Origin: Actinobacteria bacterium HGW-Actinobacteria-6
GTDB taxonomy: Bacteria; Actinomycetota; Coriobacteriia; Anaerosomatales; Anaerosomataceae
DNA: 64,000 nucleotides
Reading direction: 5' to 3'
Assembly (NCBI GenBank): GCA_002841295.1
Contig: PHEU01000001.1
Coordinates: forward strand, 118,414 to 182,413
A model generated the notes under the pieces. It worked only from the letters and a program-made list of their open reading frames with translations, was not told where the DNA came from and made no database searches. The stretch's first letter is position 1, and each line of letters starts with the position of its first letter. The position numbers were made by a program, and so were the translations under genes. Below, piece by piece: positions 56,192 to 64,000 of the stretch.

Positions 56192-57120
56192 GAGACATCC
56201 TCACGCAGGCGCGAAAGCAAGCGCACCGTGAGCACGAGGCCCATCGATACCAGGAACAAGATAATCGCCATGCCAAAAAGCGCCGTACGGTGCATACCGG
56301 ATGCGTATGGCATGTCCATCACTATCTGACTCGTAAGCGTCGAAAGCGGCGCACCCATGCCTCGGAAGAACCCCGGGGCATTGCCGACCACCATGAGCAC
56401 GGCCATCGTCTCACCGATAGCGCGCCCCATGCCGAGAATGACTGCGTCGACGATTCCGATCTTAGCGGCAGGCAGCAAGACACGCGAAATCGTCTGCCAC
56501 GTGGTAGCACCCATCGCGTAAGACGCCTCGCGCACGCCCTCCGGAATCGAGTGCAGCGCGTCTTCAGTGAGTGTGGCGATCGTCGGGACGATCATGATCG
56601 CGAGGATGATCCAGGCAGTCAGAGGTCCAAAGCCAAGACCGCCGGTCAGGTCAGCAACGACCGGTCTCAAGATGAGCAGTCCGAAGAAGCCATAGACAAC
56701 AGAGGGAACGCCGGCCAGAAGTTCGATCGCCGGTCTGACGATGGTCCGCACCTTCGGCGGGGCAATCTCGGAAAGGAACACCGCTGCGCCCACAGCCAGC
56801 GGCGTTCCGAGAAGCAGCGCACCGACGGTCACGACAATCGAGCCCACGAAGAGCGGCAGAATCCCAAAGAGTCCCTCAGTGGGCAACCACTCCTGGCCGA
56901 AGAGGAAATCACCGAGTCCAACCTCAGTGAAGATCGGCCAACCGCGATACCCGACGAACAGGAAGATGAGTGCAACACCAGCAACAGCCATGAAGGCGCA
57001 CAGCAAGAACAGATTCTTGAGCGCTGCCTCTTTGATGTACGTGGCGCGGGACACGAGCTTGAGGTTGCTCACATCCCCACGAACCGTCGGCATCTCATTG
57101 GGGCGAGGTTCGTCAGTCAC
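56188..57120 (-). CDS. pstC: Phosphate ABC transporter permease PstC
   Basis: A 310-residue inner-membrane protein. The first helix is near residue 38, then VGYRGWPIFTEVGLGDFLFG, VFLSEIAPPKVRTIV, AGVPSVVYGFFGL and the EAA loop SYAMGATTWQTISRVLLPAAKIG. The order and spacing match PstC. I place the start at GTG 57120 (AAGGGG seven bases upstream), which overlaps the pstS end by eight bases. The longer open frame to 57279 is inside pstS. Confidence 0.93.
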   Translation of the reverse strand: MTDEPRPNEMPTVRGDVSNLKLVSRATYIKEAALKNLFLLCAFMAVAGVALIFLFVGYRGWPIFTEVGLGDFLFGQEWLPTEGLFGILPLFVGSIVVTVGALLLGTPLAVGAAVFLSEIAPPKVRTIVRPAIELLAGVPSVVYGFFGLLILRPVVADLTGGLGFGPLTAWIILAIMIVPTIATLTEDALHSIPEGVREASYAMGATTWQTISRVLLPAAKIGIVDAVILGMGRAIGETMAVLMVVGNAPGFFRGMGAPLSTLTSQIVMDMPYASGMHRTALFGMAIILFLVSMGLVLTVRLLSRLREDVS

Positions 57121-57961
57121 CGTACGCCCCTTTCGCGGTAATCGGGATGAACCCGGCGTCGCGCACGACACTCTCCTGGATATCCGCCGAAAGAACAAAA
57201 TCGAGATACATCTTGGCAAGACCCTCAGGCGCGCCCTTGGTGAACATATGAAGCACGCGCTGGACGGGATATGTCCCATTCACGACCGTGGCCTCGCTCG
57301 GCTCAACGCCGTCAATTGCCAGCGCGGACACATCATCGCTAACGAAGCCAAGTGAGATATAGCCGATTGCGCGCGGCTCTTGCGCAACCACAGAGCGCAC
57401 CTGGCCGGTACCGGGCAGAATGACCGCCGTCGGATCAAAACGTTCCTTGTCGAGAACGATCTTCGCAAATGCCTCACGCGTTCCCGAGGCCTCGTCGCGG
57501 TTCACAAGACCAATGGCCATGTCCGGGCCACCGACTTCGCGCCAGTTGACGATCTGGCCCTGGAAGATTGCTTTGACCTGCGCCTTGGTCAGCGAAGTCA
57601 CAGGATTCTGAGGGTTCACAATAACCGCGATCGCGTCATATGCGATCGGCGTGTCGACGAGCCCCAGGTTGAGCTCCTCGTCCTTGAGTTCGCGGGAAGC
57701 CGTTCCTATGTCACTCGTGCCAGAGGAGACGTTCTCAATACCTGCCGAGGAACCCACGCCACTGACCAGGACGTCATCTTCGGGGTGTGCTGCGTGAAAA
57801 TCCTCGGCGGCTACCTCCGCAATCGGCAGGATCGTCGTTGAGCCGGTCACGATCAGCCTGGTGAGGGAGGATGAGTTATCAGAACAGCCCGCGAGAGGTG
57901 CAAGGAGTAGCACGAGAGCCAGCGCTGCTACAGCCGCGTCTCGAGCATTGCGAATGCGCAA
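57113..57961 (-). CDS. pstS: Phosphate-binding lipoprotein PstS
   Basis: A periplasmic or surface phosphate-binding protein of about 282 residues. The signal peptide ends with the lipobox APLAGC. Phosphate-site motifs are TGSTTILPIAE, VGSSAGIENVSSGTSDIGTASR and VNRDEASGTREAF. I chose TTG 57961, which gives a normal signal peptide (LRIRNARD then hydrophobic) and overlaps the pgeF end by 34 bases; the start is uncertain because the ribosome site is weak. Translation is probably coupled to pgeF. Confidence 0.85.
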   Translation of the reverse strand: MRIRNARDAAVAALALVLLLAPLAGCSDNSSSLTRLIVTGSTTILPIAEVAAEDFHAAHPEDDVLVSGVGSSAGIENVSSGTSDIGTASRELKDEELNLGLVDTPIAYDAIAVIVNPQNPVTSLTKAQVKAIFQGQIVNWREVGGPDMAIGLVNRDEASGTREAFAKIVLDKERFDPTAVILPGTGQVRSVVAQEPRAIGYISLGFVSDDVSALAIDGVEPSEATVVNGTYPVQRVLHMFTKGAPEGLAKMYLDFVLSADIQESVVRDAGFIPITAKGAYGD

Positions 57962-58731
57962 TGACGACCGGTGTGACTCTCGGCCCGGTACGAGAAGAAG
58001 CGATTCGTGTTGTGAGCAGTGCAGATTTCGAGGTGCCACTGGCGCTCTCTCGAGATTCCTGCGCGGTCGAGGTCCTCGGCCACAACTGCCCCAAGATCGA
58101 GGCGGTCAGAAGCCCGAGGTATCGTAACAAACATGTTAGCGAATTGCGACACAAGTGACGGACCGACTTCATAACAACATGCACCAATGTGCGCGCCCAC
58201 GTATGCCAAGAGTTCGACGTCCCCAAGCTCCGTGCGCATCGCACGAACCGTGGCTCCTACGATTCCAGCGTACGCGCCCCTCCATCCGGCATGTACTACG
58301 GCGATAGCACGCGGAGATGTGCACACAACAACGACCGGCACGCAGTCGGCGAAAAAGAGCATGAGTGGGATTGTGGACTCGGTCGTCCAGATCACATCGG
58401 TTCCAGGAATTGGCGGGGGGATTTCCCCCGCACGAGCGCCTCTGCCAGCGTCCTCCCCCGTGACCCTGACAATCGCGGCACCGTGAATCTGCTCGGCGGT
58501 GACGAGTCTGTCGTGGTAATCAGCAGCGCCGACCGCAGTCATGAACCGTCTGCGGTTCTCGTTCACGACTGCATCGTCGTCGCCGACATGCGCGGCAAGA
58601 TTGAGCGCGTCATAAGGGGCAGACCCTAGGCCGCCGTGCCGTTCACTGAAGGCAAGGAGTATCCCTGACGAGCCCTGTAGCTCGGCGTCGGTGTGATAGG
58701 TAATTCCATGATTCACAACGCTGGTAAGCAC
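57928..58731 (-). CDS. pgeF: PgeF/YfiH family purine nucleoside phosphorylase (laccase domain)
   Basis: A 267-residue multicopper-oxidase-like (but zinc-using) enzyme. Metal and active residues are in VTAEQIHGA (His), LFFADCVPV (Cys) and AVVHAGWRGAYAGI (His). Other marks are FSERHGG and LNLAAHVGDD. Family members phosphorylyse or deaminate adenosine and inosine, and pgeF mutants affect muropeptide editing. GTG 58731 (AGG six bases upstream) fits the family N-terminus; an ATG at 58848 would add 39 unrelated residues. Normally yggS follows; here pstS does, overlapping by 34 bases. Confidence 0.82.
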   Translation of the reverse strand: MLTSVVNHGITYHTDAELQGSSGILLAFSERHGGLGSAPYDALNLAAHVGDDDAVVNENRRRFMTAVGAADYHDRLVTAEQIHGAAIVRVTGEDAGRGARAGEIPPPIPGTDVIWTTESTIPLMLFFADCVPVVVVCTSPRAIAVVHAGWRGAYAGIVGATVRAMRTELGDVELLAYVGAHIGACCYEVGPSLVSQFANMFVTIPRASDRLDLGAVVAEDLDRAGISRERQWHLEICTAHNTNRFFSYRAESHTGRHCAFAMLETRL

Positions 58732-58877
58732 GGTCGACCTGCCTTCGCTCGAGAATTTCACCAATCTCTGGCAATTAAGGTCCCGAATGGGGCACACTAA
58801 CCACTGTAAGCGATGCGTCACCTGAGCGTCGCTGAAGTGTTGATTCACGACTGCTCACAGAGAGGGGGTGACTGTAT

Positions 58878-59405
58878 ATGAAGCAGTCCTACAAGTTTGT
58901 CGCCCCGCTCGCGGTTGGAGCCGCCACCCTTTTGAATGCTGCACCTGCGCTGGCCCAGGATTACGGAAGCGGCGATGCGGCTTTTGGCGCCGCACTCTGC
59001 GGAGTATACGGATGCATCGGCGTATTCGTGATCGCGAGCCTAGCGTTCTGGGTCTGGATGATCGTCGACGTCTTCCAGCGCCAGGAGTACGAATTCCCAA
59101 ACTCGACGGGCAACAGCAAGACGACGTGGATGATAATCCTCTTCGTCTCATGGGCGCTCAGCGCCCAGGGAATCGCGGCCATCGTCTACTACTTCATGGT
59201 CTTCAAGAAGATCAAGCGTGGGACGATAGGGGCACCGGCCGGGTACGCCCCGCCGGCTCCCGCAGGCTACGCACCGGCACCGCCGGTTGCACCTCCTGCC
59301 CCGCCGGTAGCACCTCCGACGGCACCCCCTGCACCTCCGGCACCGCCTGCACCTCCGACGGCGCCTCCAGCACCGCCTGCACCTCCGGCACCCCCTGTGG
59401 AGTAG
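58878..59405 (+). CDS. Exported/membrane protein with PLDc_N-like helices and Pro-rich APP tail
   Basis: A 175-residue protein divergent from pgeF and convergent with ftsZ. A signal peptide (residues 1-26, ending ALAQ) is followed by two helices (about 43-65 and 82-108). The first is part of a WMIVDVFQRQEYEFPN segment and the second of TTWMIILFVSWALSAQGIAA, the PLDc_N pattern. A KKIKRG segment follows, then 60 residues of Ala/Pro/Val only (APP and PPAPP units). The tail may cross the wall or bind SH3-like partners. The ATG at 58878 has GGGGG about ten bases upstream. Confidence 0.72.
   Translation: MKQSYKFVAPLAVGAATLLNAAPALAQDYGSGDAAFGAALCGVYGCIGVFVIASLAFWVWMIVDVFQRQEYEFPNSTGNSKTTWMIILFVSWALSAQGIAAIVYYFMVFKKIKRGTIGAPAGYAPPAPAGYAPAPPVAPPAPPVAPPTAPPAPPAPPAPPTAPPAPPAPPAPPVE
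59226..59402 (+). repeat. GC-rich coding repeat (Ala-Pro-Pro units)
   Basis: About 175 bases of imperfect nine-base units of the type GCACCTCCG/GCACCGCCT encode the APP tail. Variation is mainly at third positions, so the amino-acid pattern is kept while the DNA has drifted, which argues for selection on the protein repeat. Confidence 0.8.
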
Positions 59406-59420
59406 CAGTCAACAACCGCG

Positions 59421-59450
59421 AGACCCCGCTCTCGACAAGAGGCGGGGTCT
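59421..59450 (+). terminator. Terminator of the proline-rich protein gene
   Basis: AGACCCCGC (59421-59429) pairs with GCGGGGTCT (59442-59450), and the inner TCT/AGA extends the stem. The T-rich tail TTCGTTTCGC follows. It lies 15 bases past the stop. Confidence 0.88.
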
Positions 59451-59472
59451 TTCGTTTCGCAAGAAATACCAA

Positions 59473-59515
59473 GGCCGCGCTCCGGCGAGTCCACATGTCT
59501 CGACGGAGCGCGGCC
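59473..59515 (-). terminator. Terminator of ftsZ
   Basis: A 12-bp perfect stem (59473-59484 with 59504-59515), with an inner CGAG/CTCG pair, lies 22 bases past the ftsZ stop. On the minus strand the tail is TTGGTATTTCTTGC. It stands back to back with the terminator of the opposing gene. Confidence 0.88.
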
Positions 59516-59537
59516 CTTTGGCCAAGTTGGTTGAGCG

Positions 59538-60617
59538 CTAGCGACGCCGCAGGAACTCAGGTACGTCGAACTCCTCTTCCTTCAGAGGCTCGAACGTCGG
59601 AATCCGCGGGCTCGGATCCTCATCGGTAGAAATCGCCGATTCAAACTCCATGGACTCCTGCTTGCGCTTGGTGCCAAAACCGGTGGCGATGACGGTAACG
59701 CGAATCTGATCCATCAGGCTGTCGTCGATGACAGCACCAAAGATGATGTTAGCTTCTGGGTGGGCAGCAGCTGCGACAACCTCAGCCGCTTCGTTGACCT
59801 CGAACAGACCGAGGTCGCTTCCACCGGAGATGCTGAGTAGCACGCCCTGAGCGCCCTCAATGCTGCTCTCAAGCAACGGGCTCGAAATCGCTGCCTTCGC
59901 CGCTTCATGCGCACGATTGTCGCCTGCGGCTAGACCGATACCCATGAGCGCGGAACCCGCATCCTGCATCACCGTGCGAACATCGGCGAAGTCCAGGTTG
60001 ATCAGGCCAGGGACGGTGATTAGGTCCGTGATGCCCTGCGTGCCCTGACGAAGCACGTCATCAGCGATGCGGAATGCATCGAGAATGGATGTCTTCTTCT
60101 CAGCTACCTGAAGGAGTCGGTCGTTCGGGATGATGATGAGGGTGTCTATCACCTCGCGAAGGCGCTTGATGCCCTCTTCGGCCTGCAGCGCGCGCTTGCG
60201 TCCCTCGAATGCGAACGGCCGAGTCACGACAGCGACTGTGAGCGCACCGATTTCTTCTTTGGCGATCTGAGCGATGACAGGTGCAGCACCGGTCCCGGTG
60301 CCACCGCCTTCACCGGCTGTAATGAATACCATGTCAGCGCCCTGAAGCGCTTCCTTGATCTCAGCGCGATTCTCTTCTGCAGCCTGGAATCCCACGTCAG
60401 GATCCGCACCGGCACCCAGGCCCTTTGTGAGCCCAACGCCCACGTGAACCTTGTAGTCAGCATCAGACATAAGCAACGCCTGTGCGTCTGTGTTCACGGC
60501 GATGAACTCAACACCTTTGACACCAGCTTCGACCATTCGGTTCACGGCGTTCGTTCCGCCGCCCCCGACGCCGACGACCTTGATGACCGCCAAGTAATTG
60601 GCTCCCGTCTCCAACAT
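59538..60617 (-). CDS. ftsZ: Cell division protein FtsZ
   Basis: A 359-residue tubulin-like GTPase that forms the division ring. N-terminal [13 protein letters not shown], tubulin signature GGGTGTG at 104-110, T7 loop [15 protein letters not shown] and the C-terminal [10 protein letters not shown] that binds SepF. The linker is short (about 30 residues). The ATG at 60617 has AGGAGGG upstream. A 189-base gap to ftsQ contains promoter candidates, so ftsZ can be transcribed separately from murC-murB-ftsQ. Confidence 0.98.
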   Translation of the reverse strand: MLETGANYLAVIKVVGVGGGGTNAVNRMVEAGVKGVEFIAVNTDAQALLMSDADYKVHVGVGLTKGLGAGADPDVGFQAAEENRAEIKEALQGADMVFITAGEGGGTGTGAAPVIAQIAKEEIGALTVAVVTRPFAFEGRKRALQAEEGIKRLREVIDTLIIIPNDRLLQVAEKKTSILDAFRIADDVLRQGTQGITDLITVPGLINLDFADVRTVMQDAGSALMGIGLAAGDNRAHEAAKAAISSPLLESSIEGAQGVLLSISGGSDLGLFEVNEAAEVVAAAAHPEANIIFGAVIDDSLMDQIRVTVIATGFGTKRKQESMEFESAISTDEDPSPRIPTFEPLKEEEFDVPEFLRRR

Positions 60618-60666
60618 CGTGCGCCCTCCTGCTGTGGCTCGACTACAGTAGTCTAACCCTCAAGTA

Positions 60667-60735
60667 GATGTATACGGTTCCCAAGCAAACGTCAATCTTT
60701 GCATGAACTCTACCCTACACGCAAGACGTATGCAA
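60667..60735 (-). promoter_or_regulatory. Two promoter candidates for ftsZ
   Basis: P1: TTGCAT (60735-60730), 17 bases, TAGAGT (60712-60707). P2: TTGACG (60695-60690), 17 bases, TACATC (60672-60667), with TATACA two bases earlier as an alternative -10. An inverted repeat CTGGGAG/CTCCCAG lies further upstream at 60762-60784 and could be the ftsQ terminator or an operator. Confidence 0.4.
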
Positions 60736-60806
60736 CTTTTTGTTCAGTTCACCCTCATAAGCTGGGAGAACACCCTGCTCCCAGGTGTGGACACGCCCGG
60801 AAACAA

Positions 60807-61799
60807 CTACTCCCCTAGCCCACGTGAGACCGGCCTGTCCGTTGATCTAACATCAATGGTGACCACATTGCCTGCTTGCTCCCGCATGATCTTGAGCACG
60901 ATGACGTCCTTCTTCTCGAGCTCGACCGCCTCACCGATGATGACCTCCACGCTGTCGGTGGTGAGCAACGTAGTCTCATCGATACTCGGGGCACTGATTG
61001 CCCGCACCTTCTGGCGCAGCTCAGCGCTCATGCCCGAAAGGATCTTAAGGGCGTTGCTGAGCACATCAGATTCCGATGCCTGCCCCGGGCTGAGTTCGAT
61101 CGCAGGTATATCCCTCAGGATCGGCATCGTCGTGGTCTCCTCAAGCGACTGCTCGCCGAGAACCATTCCTGTGGAGTCAACAACCCAGAACTTGTCGCCG
61201 GTATCCACGATGGCTACGGGCTTCCGCTCGACGATCCGGATACGGAGCGCGTGAGGGAAGTCACGCGTAACCTGCGCGTCTTCGATCCATGCGTAGCTCA
61301 GCAACCGCTCTTTGATCGCGCTCGCCGGAAAACGCAGAAGTGTGGCCCCTTCGGGCACCTCTGCCCGCGAACGCACCGCCGCAGGAGTCAGACGCTCCGC
61401 ACCGATAACATCGACAGACCGTATCTCAAACAACTGAGAACGATACAGAGCGATCGCCCCACCCGCGATGGTCACCGTCACGGCAAGCAGCAACGCAAGC
61501 CTCACCTGCCGCTTGCGTCGCGCCTCCGCCACACGACGCTCACGGTCGTCACGTTTGCCTCGAGCGACTCGGTCGCCACTACCCGTACGAGGCGCCTCGA
61601 CCTCAAACGACCGCGGACGTACTCGATTTGAGGTGCGCTTCACCGACGCAGACTGGCTGCGGTGTGTAGAGCCTACCTTCGGTTGAGGTACAGGCTGCTC
61701 GGTCAGCTTTCTGCTGTTCGAGCCGATTCCTACATGAACCTTCCTGCGGTTCTCAGAACTCTCCGAGGAACCTGACCTCCGTTTGGAGTTCGATGCCAT
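60807..61799 (-). CDS. ftsQ: Cell division protein FtsQ/DivIB
   Basis: A 330-residue bitopic protein. It has a long basic cytoplasmic N-terminus (about 100 residues, rich in Ser/Arg/Lys), one helix (RLALLLAVTVTIAGGAIALY) and an external POTRA domain (FEIRSVDVIGAERLTPAAV). The beta domain with VERKPVAIVD and VVDSTGMVLGE follows. It links FtsW/I to the early divisome. The ATG at 61799 (AAGGG seven bases upstream) overlaps the murB end by 47 bases; no start further inside has a ribosome site. Confidence 0.9.
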   Translation of the reverse strand: MASNSKRRSGSSESSENRRKVHVGIGSNSRKLTEQPVPQPKVGSTHRSQSASVKRTSNRVRPRSFEVEAPRTGSGDRVARGKRDDRERRVAEARRKRQVRLALLLAVTVTIAGGAIALYRSQLFEIRSVDVIGAERLTPAAVRSRAEVPEGATLLRFPASAIKERLLSYAWIEDAQVTRDFPHALRIRIVERKPVAIVDTGDKFWVVDSTGMVLGEQSLEETTTMPILRDIPAIELSPGQASESDVLSNALKILSGMSAELRQKVRAISAPSIDETTLLTTDSVEVIIGEAVELEKKDVIVLKIMREQAGNVVTIDVRSTDRPVSRGLGE

Positions 61800-62661
61800 A
61801 CCGATCCCTTACGCTCGTCCTAACCTTGTTTGCAAGTCCAAGAACGTCGGCTGCGGTCGCTCCCCCATCATTGACGATGAAGTTCGCGTGGACATCCGAT
61901 ATCCGCGCACCGCCGAGCTTCGTCCCCTTCAAGCCAACACTCTCGATCAACCGGCCGGCGGAATCACCTTCCGGGTTTACGAACACACTGCCAGCGCTTG
62001 GAACGCCCATGGGCTGACTCTGCCTGCGCCTGGTGAGTCCGCGCTCCATCTCGACACGGATTCTGACCGGATCAGAGGGAACGAGCCGAAGTTCACTCTC
62101 AACGATGATACCCTGCGCCGAAAGCCCGCTCTTGCGGTAGCCCCACGATATCTCGTCCCCACGCAGTCGAACCAAACCGGTGCCCGGCACGAACAGCGTC
62201 ACCGATTCCGTCACGGCACCGATCCACGCTTCACGGGAACCTGCATTCATCGCGAGTGCCCCGCCGAGTGTCCCTGGCACGCCTACCGCAAACTCCAGAC
62301 CACCGAGGCCTCTCGAGAAGGCATCCTGCACCAAGTAAGCAAGGATGCACGCCGCACCCGCACGCAGATGCTCGCCCTCGCACACGTGACGTTTGAACTC
62401 CTTGCCCAGAACCAGCACGGCGCCTCTGTAACCGCTATCGGCCACGAGCAAGTTGGAGCCCTTCCCGGCAACCGTGTACGGCACATTCTCAACTGAGAGC
62501 ACTTCGAGTGTTGGAGCAAGCGAGGCTACGGTGTCACAGGTAACGAACAGGTCCGCAGGACCCCCGATACGAAACGAAGTATGACGGGCCATCGGCTCAG
62601 CCTGGCGGACATCAACCCCATCCAGCGCATGTAGGGCAGCATATGCCGCAGCTATCGACAC
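61753..62661 (-). CDS. murB: UDP-N-acetylenolpyruvoylglucosamine reductase
   Basis: A 302-residue FAD enzyme making UDP-MurNAc. It has RHTSFRIGGPADLFV, VAGKGSNLLVADSGYRGAV, LEFAVGVPGTLGGALAMNAG, SWGYRKSGL and the catalytic segment GVPSAGSVFVNPEGDSAGR. It resembles type II/III MurB of Gram-positives. GTG 62661 has GGAGAG upstream and overlaps the murC stop by ten bases. Confidence 0.95.
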   Translation of the reverse strand: MSIAAAYAALHALDGVDVRQAEPMARHTSFRIGGPADLFVTCDTVASLAPTLEVLSVENVPYTVAGKGSNLLVADSGYRGAVLVLGKEFKRHVCEGEHLRAGAACILAYLVQDAFSRGLGGLEFAVGVPGTLGGALAMNAGSREAWIGAVTESVTLFVPGTGLVRLRGDEISWGYRKSGLSAQGIIVESELRLVPSDPVRIRVEMERGLTRRRQSQPMGVPSAGSVFVNPEGDSAGRLIESVGLKGTKLGGARISDVHANFIVNDGGATAADVLGLANKVRTSVRDRYGIELQTEVRFLGEF

Positions 62662-64000
62662 GGGCTGCTCTCCTTGGATGCACGGCCTTCAAGCTCTCGA
62701 ACGAGCTCTCCCGCCATCGCAGTCACGTCTCCAGCGCCCAGTGTCATGACCAAGTCTCCGGGCATGACACGCGAACCAAGATAGCCGCACACGTCTCCCC
62801 TGTGAGGGAAGTACGCAGCTGAGAAGTGCGGGTCGATATCAAGCAGTGCGTCGAGGATCGTTTTACCACTCACGCCGGGAATCGGTGCCTCGCCAGCGCT
62901 GTACACATCCATCAGCACGACGTGGTCGGCATCGGGAAACGCAGCGCCAAAATCATCTCCGAGAGCAGCAGTCCTGCTATAGCGGTGTGGCTGGAAGACG
63001 GCCCACACACGCTCGAAACCGGCAGCCTTCGCTGCCGCGAGCGTCGCTTTGACCTCGGTCGGGTGATGCGCGTAGTCATCCACAACTGTCACGCCGTTGA
63101 TATGACCGACTTGCTCGAAGCGCCTATGCACGCCAGTGAAGCCTGCAAGCGGTTCGATGGCGCCGACAACGTCTAAACCGAGCGCCCAGATGGCCGCCAG
63201 AACACCTGTCGCGTTCACGGCCATGTGCACCCCGGGAACACCAATGCGAGCATGAAGCATCGTGCCGTCAGGGAAGGCTACCTTGAAACGATGGCCGATT
63301 CCCTCGGCAACAAGGTCACTGCAGCGGACTTCAGCGGACCCGGCGCGCCCGTATGTGACCACACGACCACGAGCGTGCTCGCGTGCAAGCGACGGGAGCC
63401 GAGCGTCATCAGCGCAAACGACCGCGATGCCATCAGCGGCAATCTTGCCGAGGAACTCACCAAATGTCGCGACCACCTCGTCGATGCCTGAATAGTGGTC
63501 GAGATGATCGGCCTCAATGTTCGTGATGATTGCGAGATACGAGTCGAGAAAGAGGAACGAGCCATCGCTCTCATCGGCCTCGACCACGTAGTGCTCGCCT
63601 GCACCGCAGCGCGCGTTGGAGCCCATGTCATTGAGCTCGCCACCGATAAGAAACGTCGGATCAAGTCCCATCCCCGCGATCACCGTAGCGAGCATCGAAC
63701 TCGTGGTCGTCTTCCCATGCGTACCGGCGACCGCCAACGTAAGCGTCTCGCGGCCGACGTGCGCGAGCATCTTCGCTCGCGGCCAGACCTCGATGCCGCG
63801 TCTGCGCGCCTCGGCAAGCTCAGGGTTGCTCTCAGGAATAGCCGAGGACACCACGACGATTTCAGGGTCGCCAAGATTCTCCGCCGCATGTCCGATCGCA
63901 ACGCGCACGCCGACCTCGGAAAGCGAGCGGGAGTAGCGCGAATCTTTGAGGTCAGAGCCCGTCACGACGATTCCCCGGTCGTGCAATACCCGGGCGATGC
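62652..64000 (-). CDS. murC: UDP-N-acetylmuramate--L-alanine ligase (5' end cut)
   Basis: 449 residues of MurC are in view; only about 20 N-terminal residues are missing, because the reading frame stays open to the edge with the expected IARVLHDRG. The ATP loop is VAGTHGKTTTSSML. Other marks are VVEADESDGSFL, NIEADHLDHYSG, HPTEVKATLAAAK and FQPHRYSRT. It adds L-Ala to UDP-MurNAc. The order murC-murB-ftsQ-ftsZ is the actinobacterial and firmicute division-cluster end. Confidence 0.96.
   Translation of the reverse strand, partial: IARVLHDRGIVVTGSDLKDSRYSRSLSEVGVRVAIGHAAENLGDPEIVVVSSAIPESNPELAEARRRGIEVWPRAKMLAHVGRETLTLAVAGTHGKTTTSSMLATVIAGMGLDPTFLIGGELNDMGSNARCGAGEHYVVEADESDGSFLFLDSYLAIITNIEADHLDHYSGIDEVVATFGEFLGKIAADGIAVVCADDARLPSLAREHARGRVVTYGRAGSAEVRCSDLVAEGIGHRFKVAFPDGTMLHARIGVPGVHMAVNATGVLAAIWALGLDVVGAIEPLAGFTGVHRRFEQVGHINGVTVVDDYAHHPTEVKATLAAAKAAGFERVWAVFQPHRYSRTAALGDDFGAAFPDADHVVLMDVYSAGEAPIPGVSGKTILDALLDIDPHFSAAYFPHRGDVCGYLGSRVMPGDLVMTLGAGDVTAMAGELVRELEGRASKESSPCR

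Noticed and set aside
59226..59402. CRISPR-like or satellite repeat
   Set aside because: The short units are in frame and code for Ala-Pro-Pro; there are no spacers and no cas genes.

Overview
The window is a gene-dense, high-GC chromosomal segment with 62 protein genes, two of them cut by the window edges, and one tRNA. Most genes lie on the minus strand. Several features point to an actinobacterium: an actinobacterial-type integration host factor (mihF), SepF with FtsZ but no FtsA, the murC-murB-ftsQ-ftsZ-pgeF-yggS-sepF-proC-yggT-divIVA order, GTG starts and a PyrR-controlled pyr operon. A ferredoxin-linked 2-oxoacid oxidoreductase (KorAB), a rubrerythrin and two membrane ferredoxins suggest an anaerobic or microaerophilic life, for example a Coriobacteriia relative. 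That placement is inference. I see no insertion sequence, prophage, integrase or CRISPR array.

Layout. 1-4.3 kb: CorA-like transporter (cut), MltG, an NSS-family Na+ symporter and an Old Yellow Enzyme-type reductase. 4.3-6.0 kb: a small stress cluster (CsbD, YggT-like protein, a 47-residue membrane peptide, an unknown protein) between a SigB/SigF-like promoter and a UUCG-loop terminator. 6.1-9.1 kb: two aldo/keto reductases divergent from an AraC regulator. 9.1-16.6 kb: tRNA-Pro, an M23 peptidase, coaBC, korAB, a fucose-isomerase-like protein and a NapH-like ferredoxin. 16.8-22.3 kb: a transglutaminase-like lipoprotein, a second NapH-like ferredoxin, a GGDEF/HD-GYP protein and a rubrerythrin. 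22.3-25.6 kb: a PadR-regulated ABC export module. 25.6-29.7 kb: a DUF3524 tRNA-queuosine mannosyltransferase, an unknown protein, thiI, rpoZ, gmk and mihF.

29.7-42.4 kb is one 11-gene pyrimidine operon, pyrR-B-C-carA-usp-carB-pyrK-pyrD-(unknown)-pyrF-pyrE. It encodes all of de novo UMP synthesis plus two passengers, a tandem universal stress protein and a membrane-anchored unknown. Its leader carries a complete PyrR attenuator. 42.4-45 kb is a multi-sensor histidine kinase. 45.2-50.3 kb holds rluD, lspA, dksA and ileS, the last behind a canonical T-box with an AUC specifier and an intrinsic terminator. 50.4-64 kb is the end of the division and cell-wall cluster, with a phosphate uptake unit (pstSCAB-phoU) lodged between pgeF and yggS, and a proline-rich membrane protein next to ftsZ.

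The best-supported noteworthy points are the two RNA attenuators, readable to the base pair, the genes inserted into two otherwise conserved operons (usp and an unknown in pyr; pst-phoU in the division cluster), the stress-promoter candidate of the CsbD cluster, and the cysteine-rich GAF domain of the histidine kinase. I found no clearly new defence or biosynthetic system.
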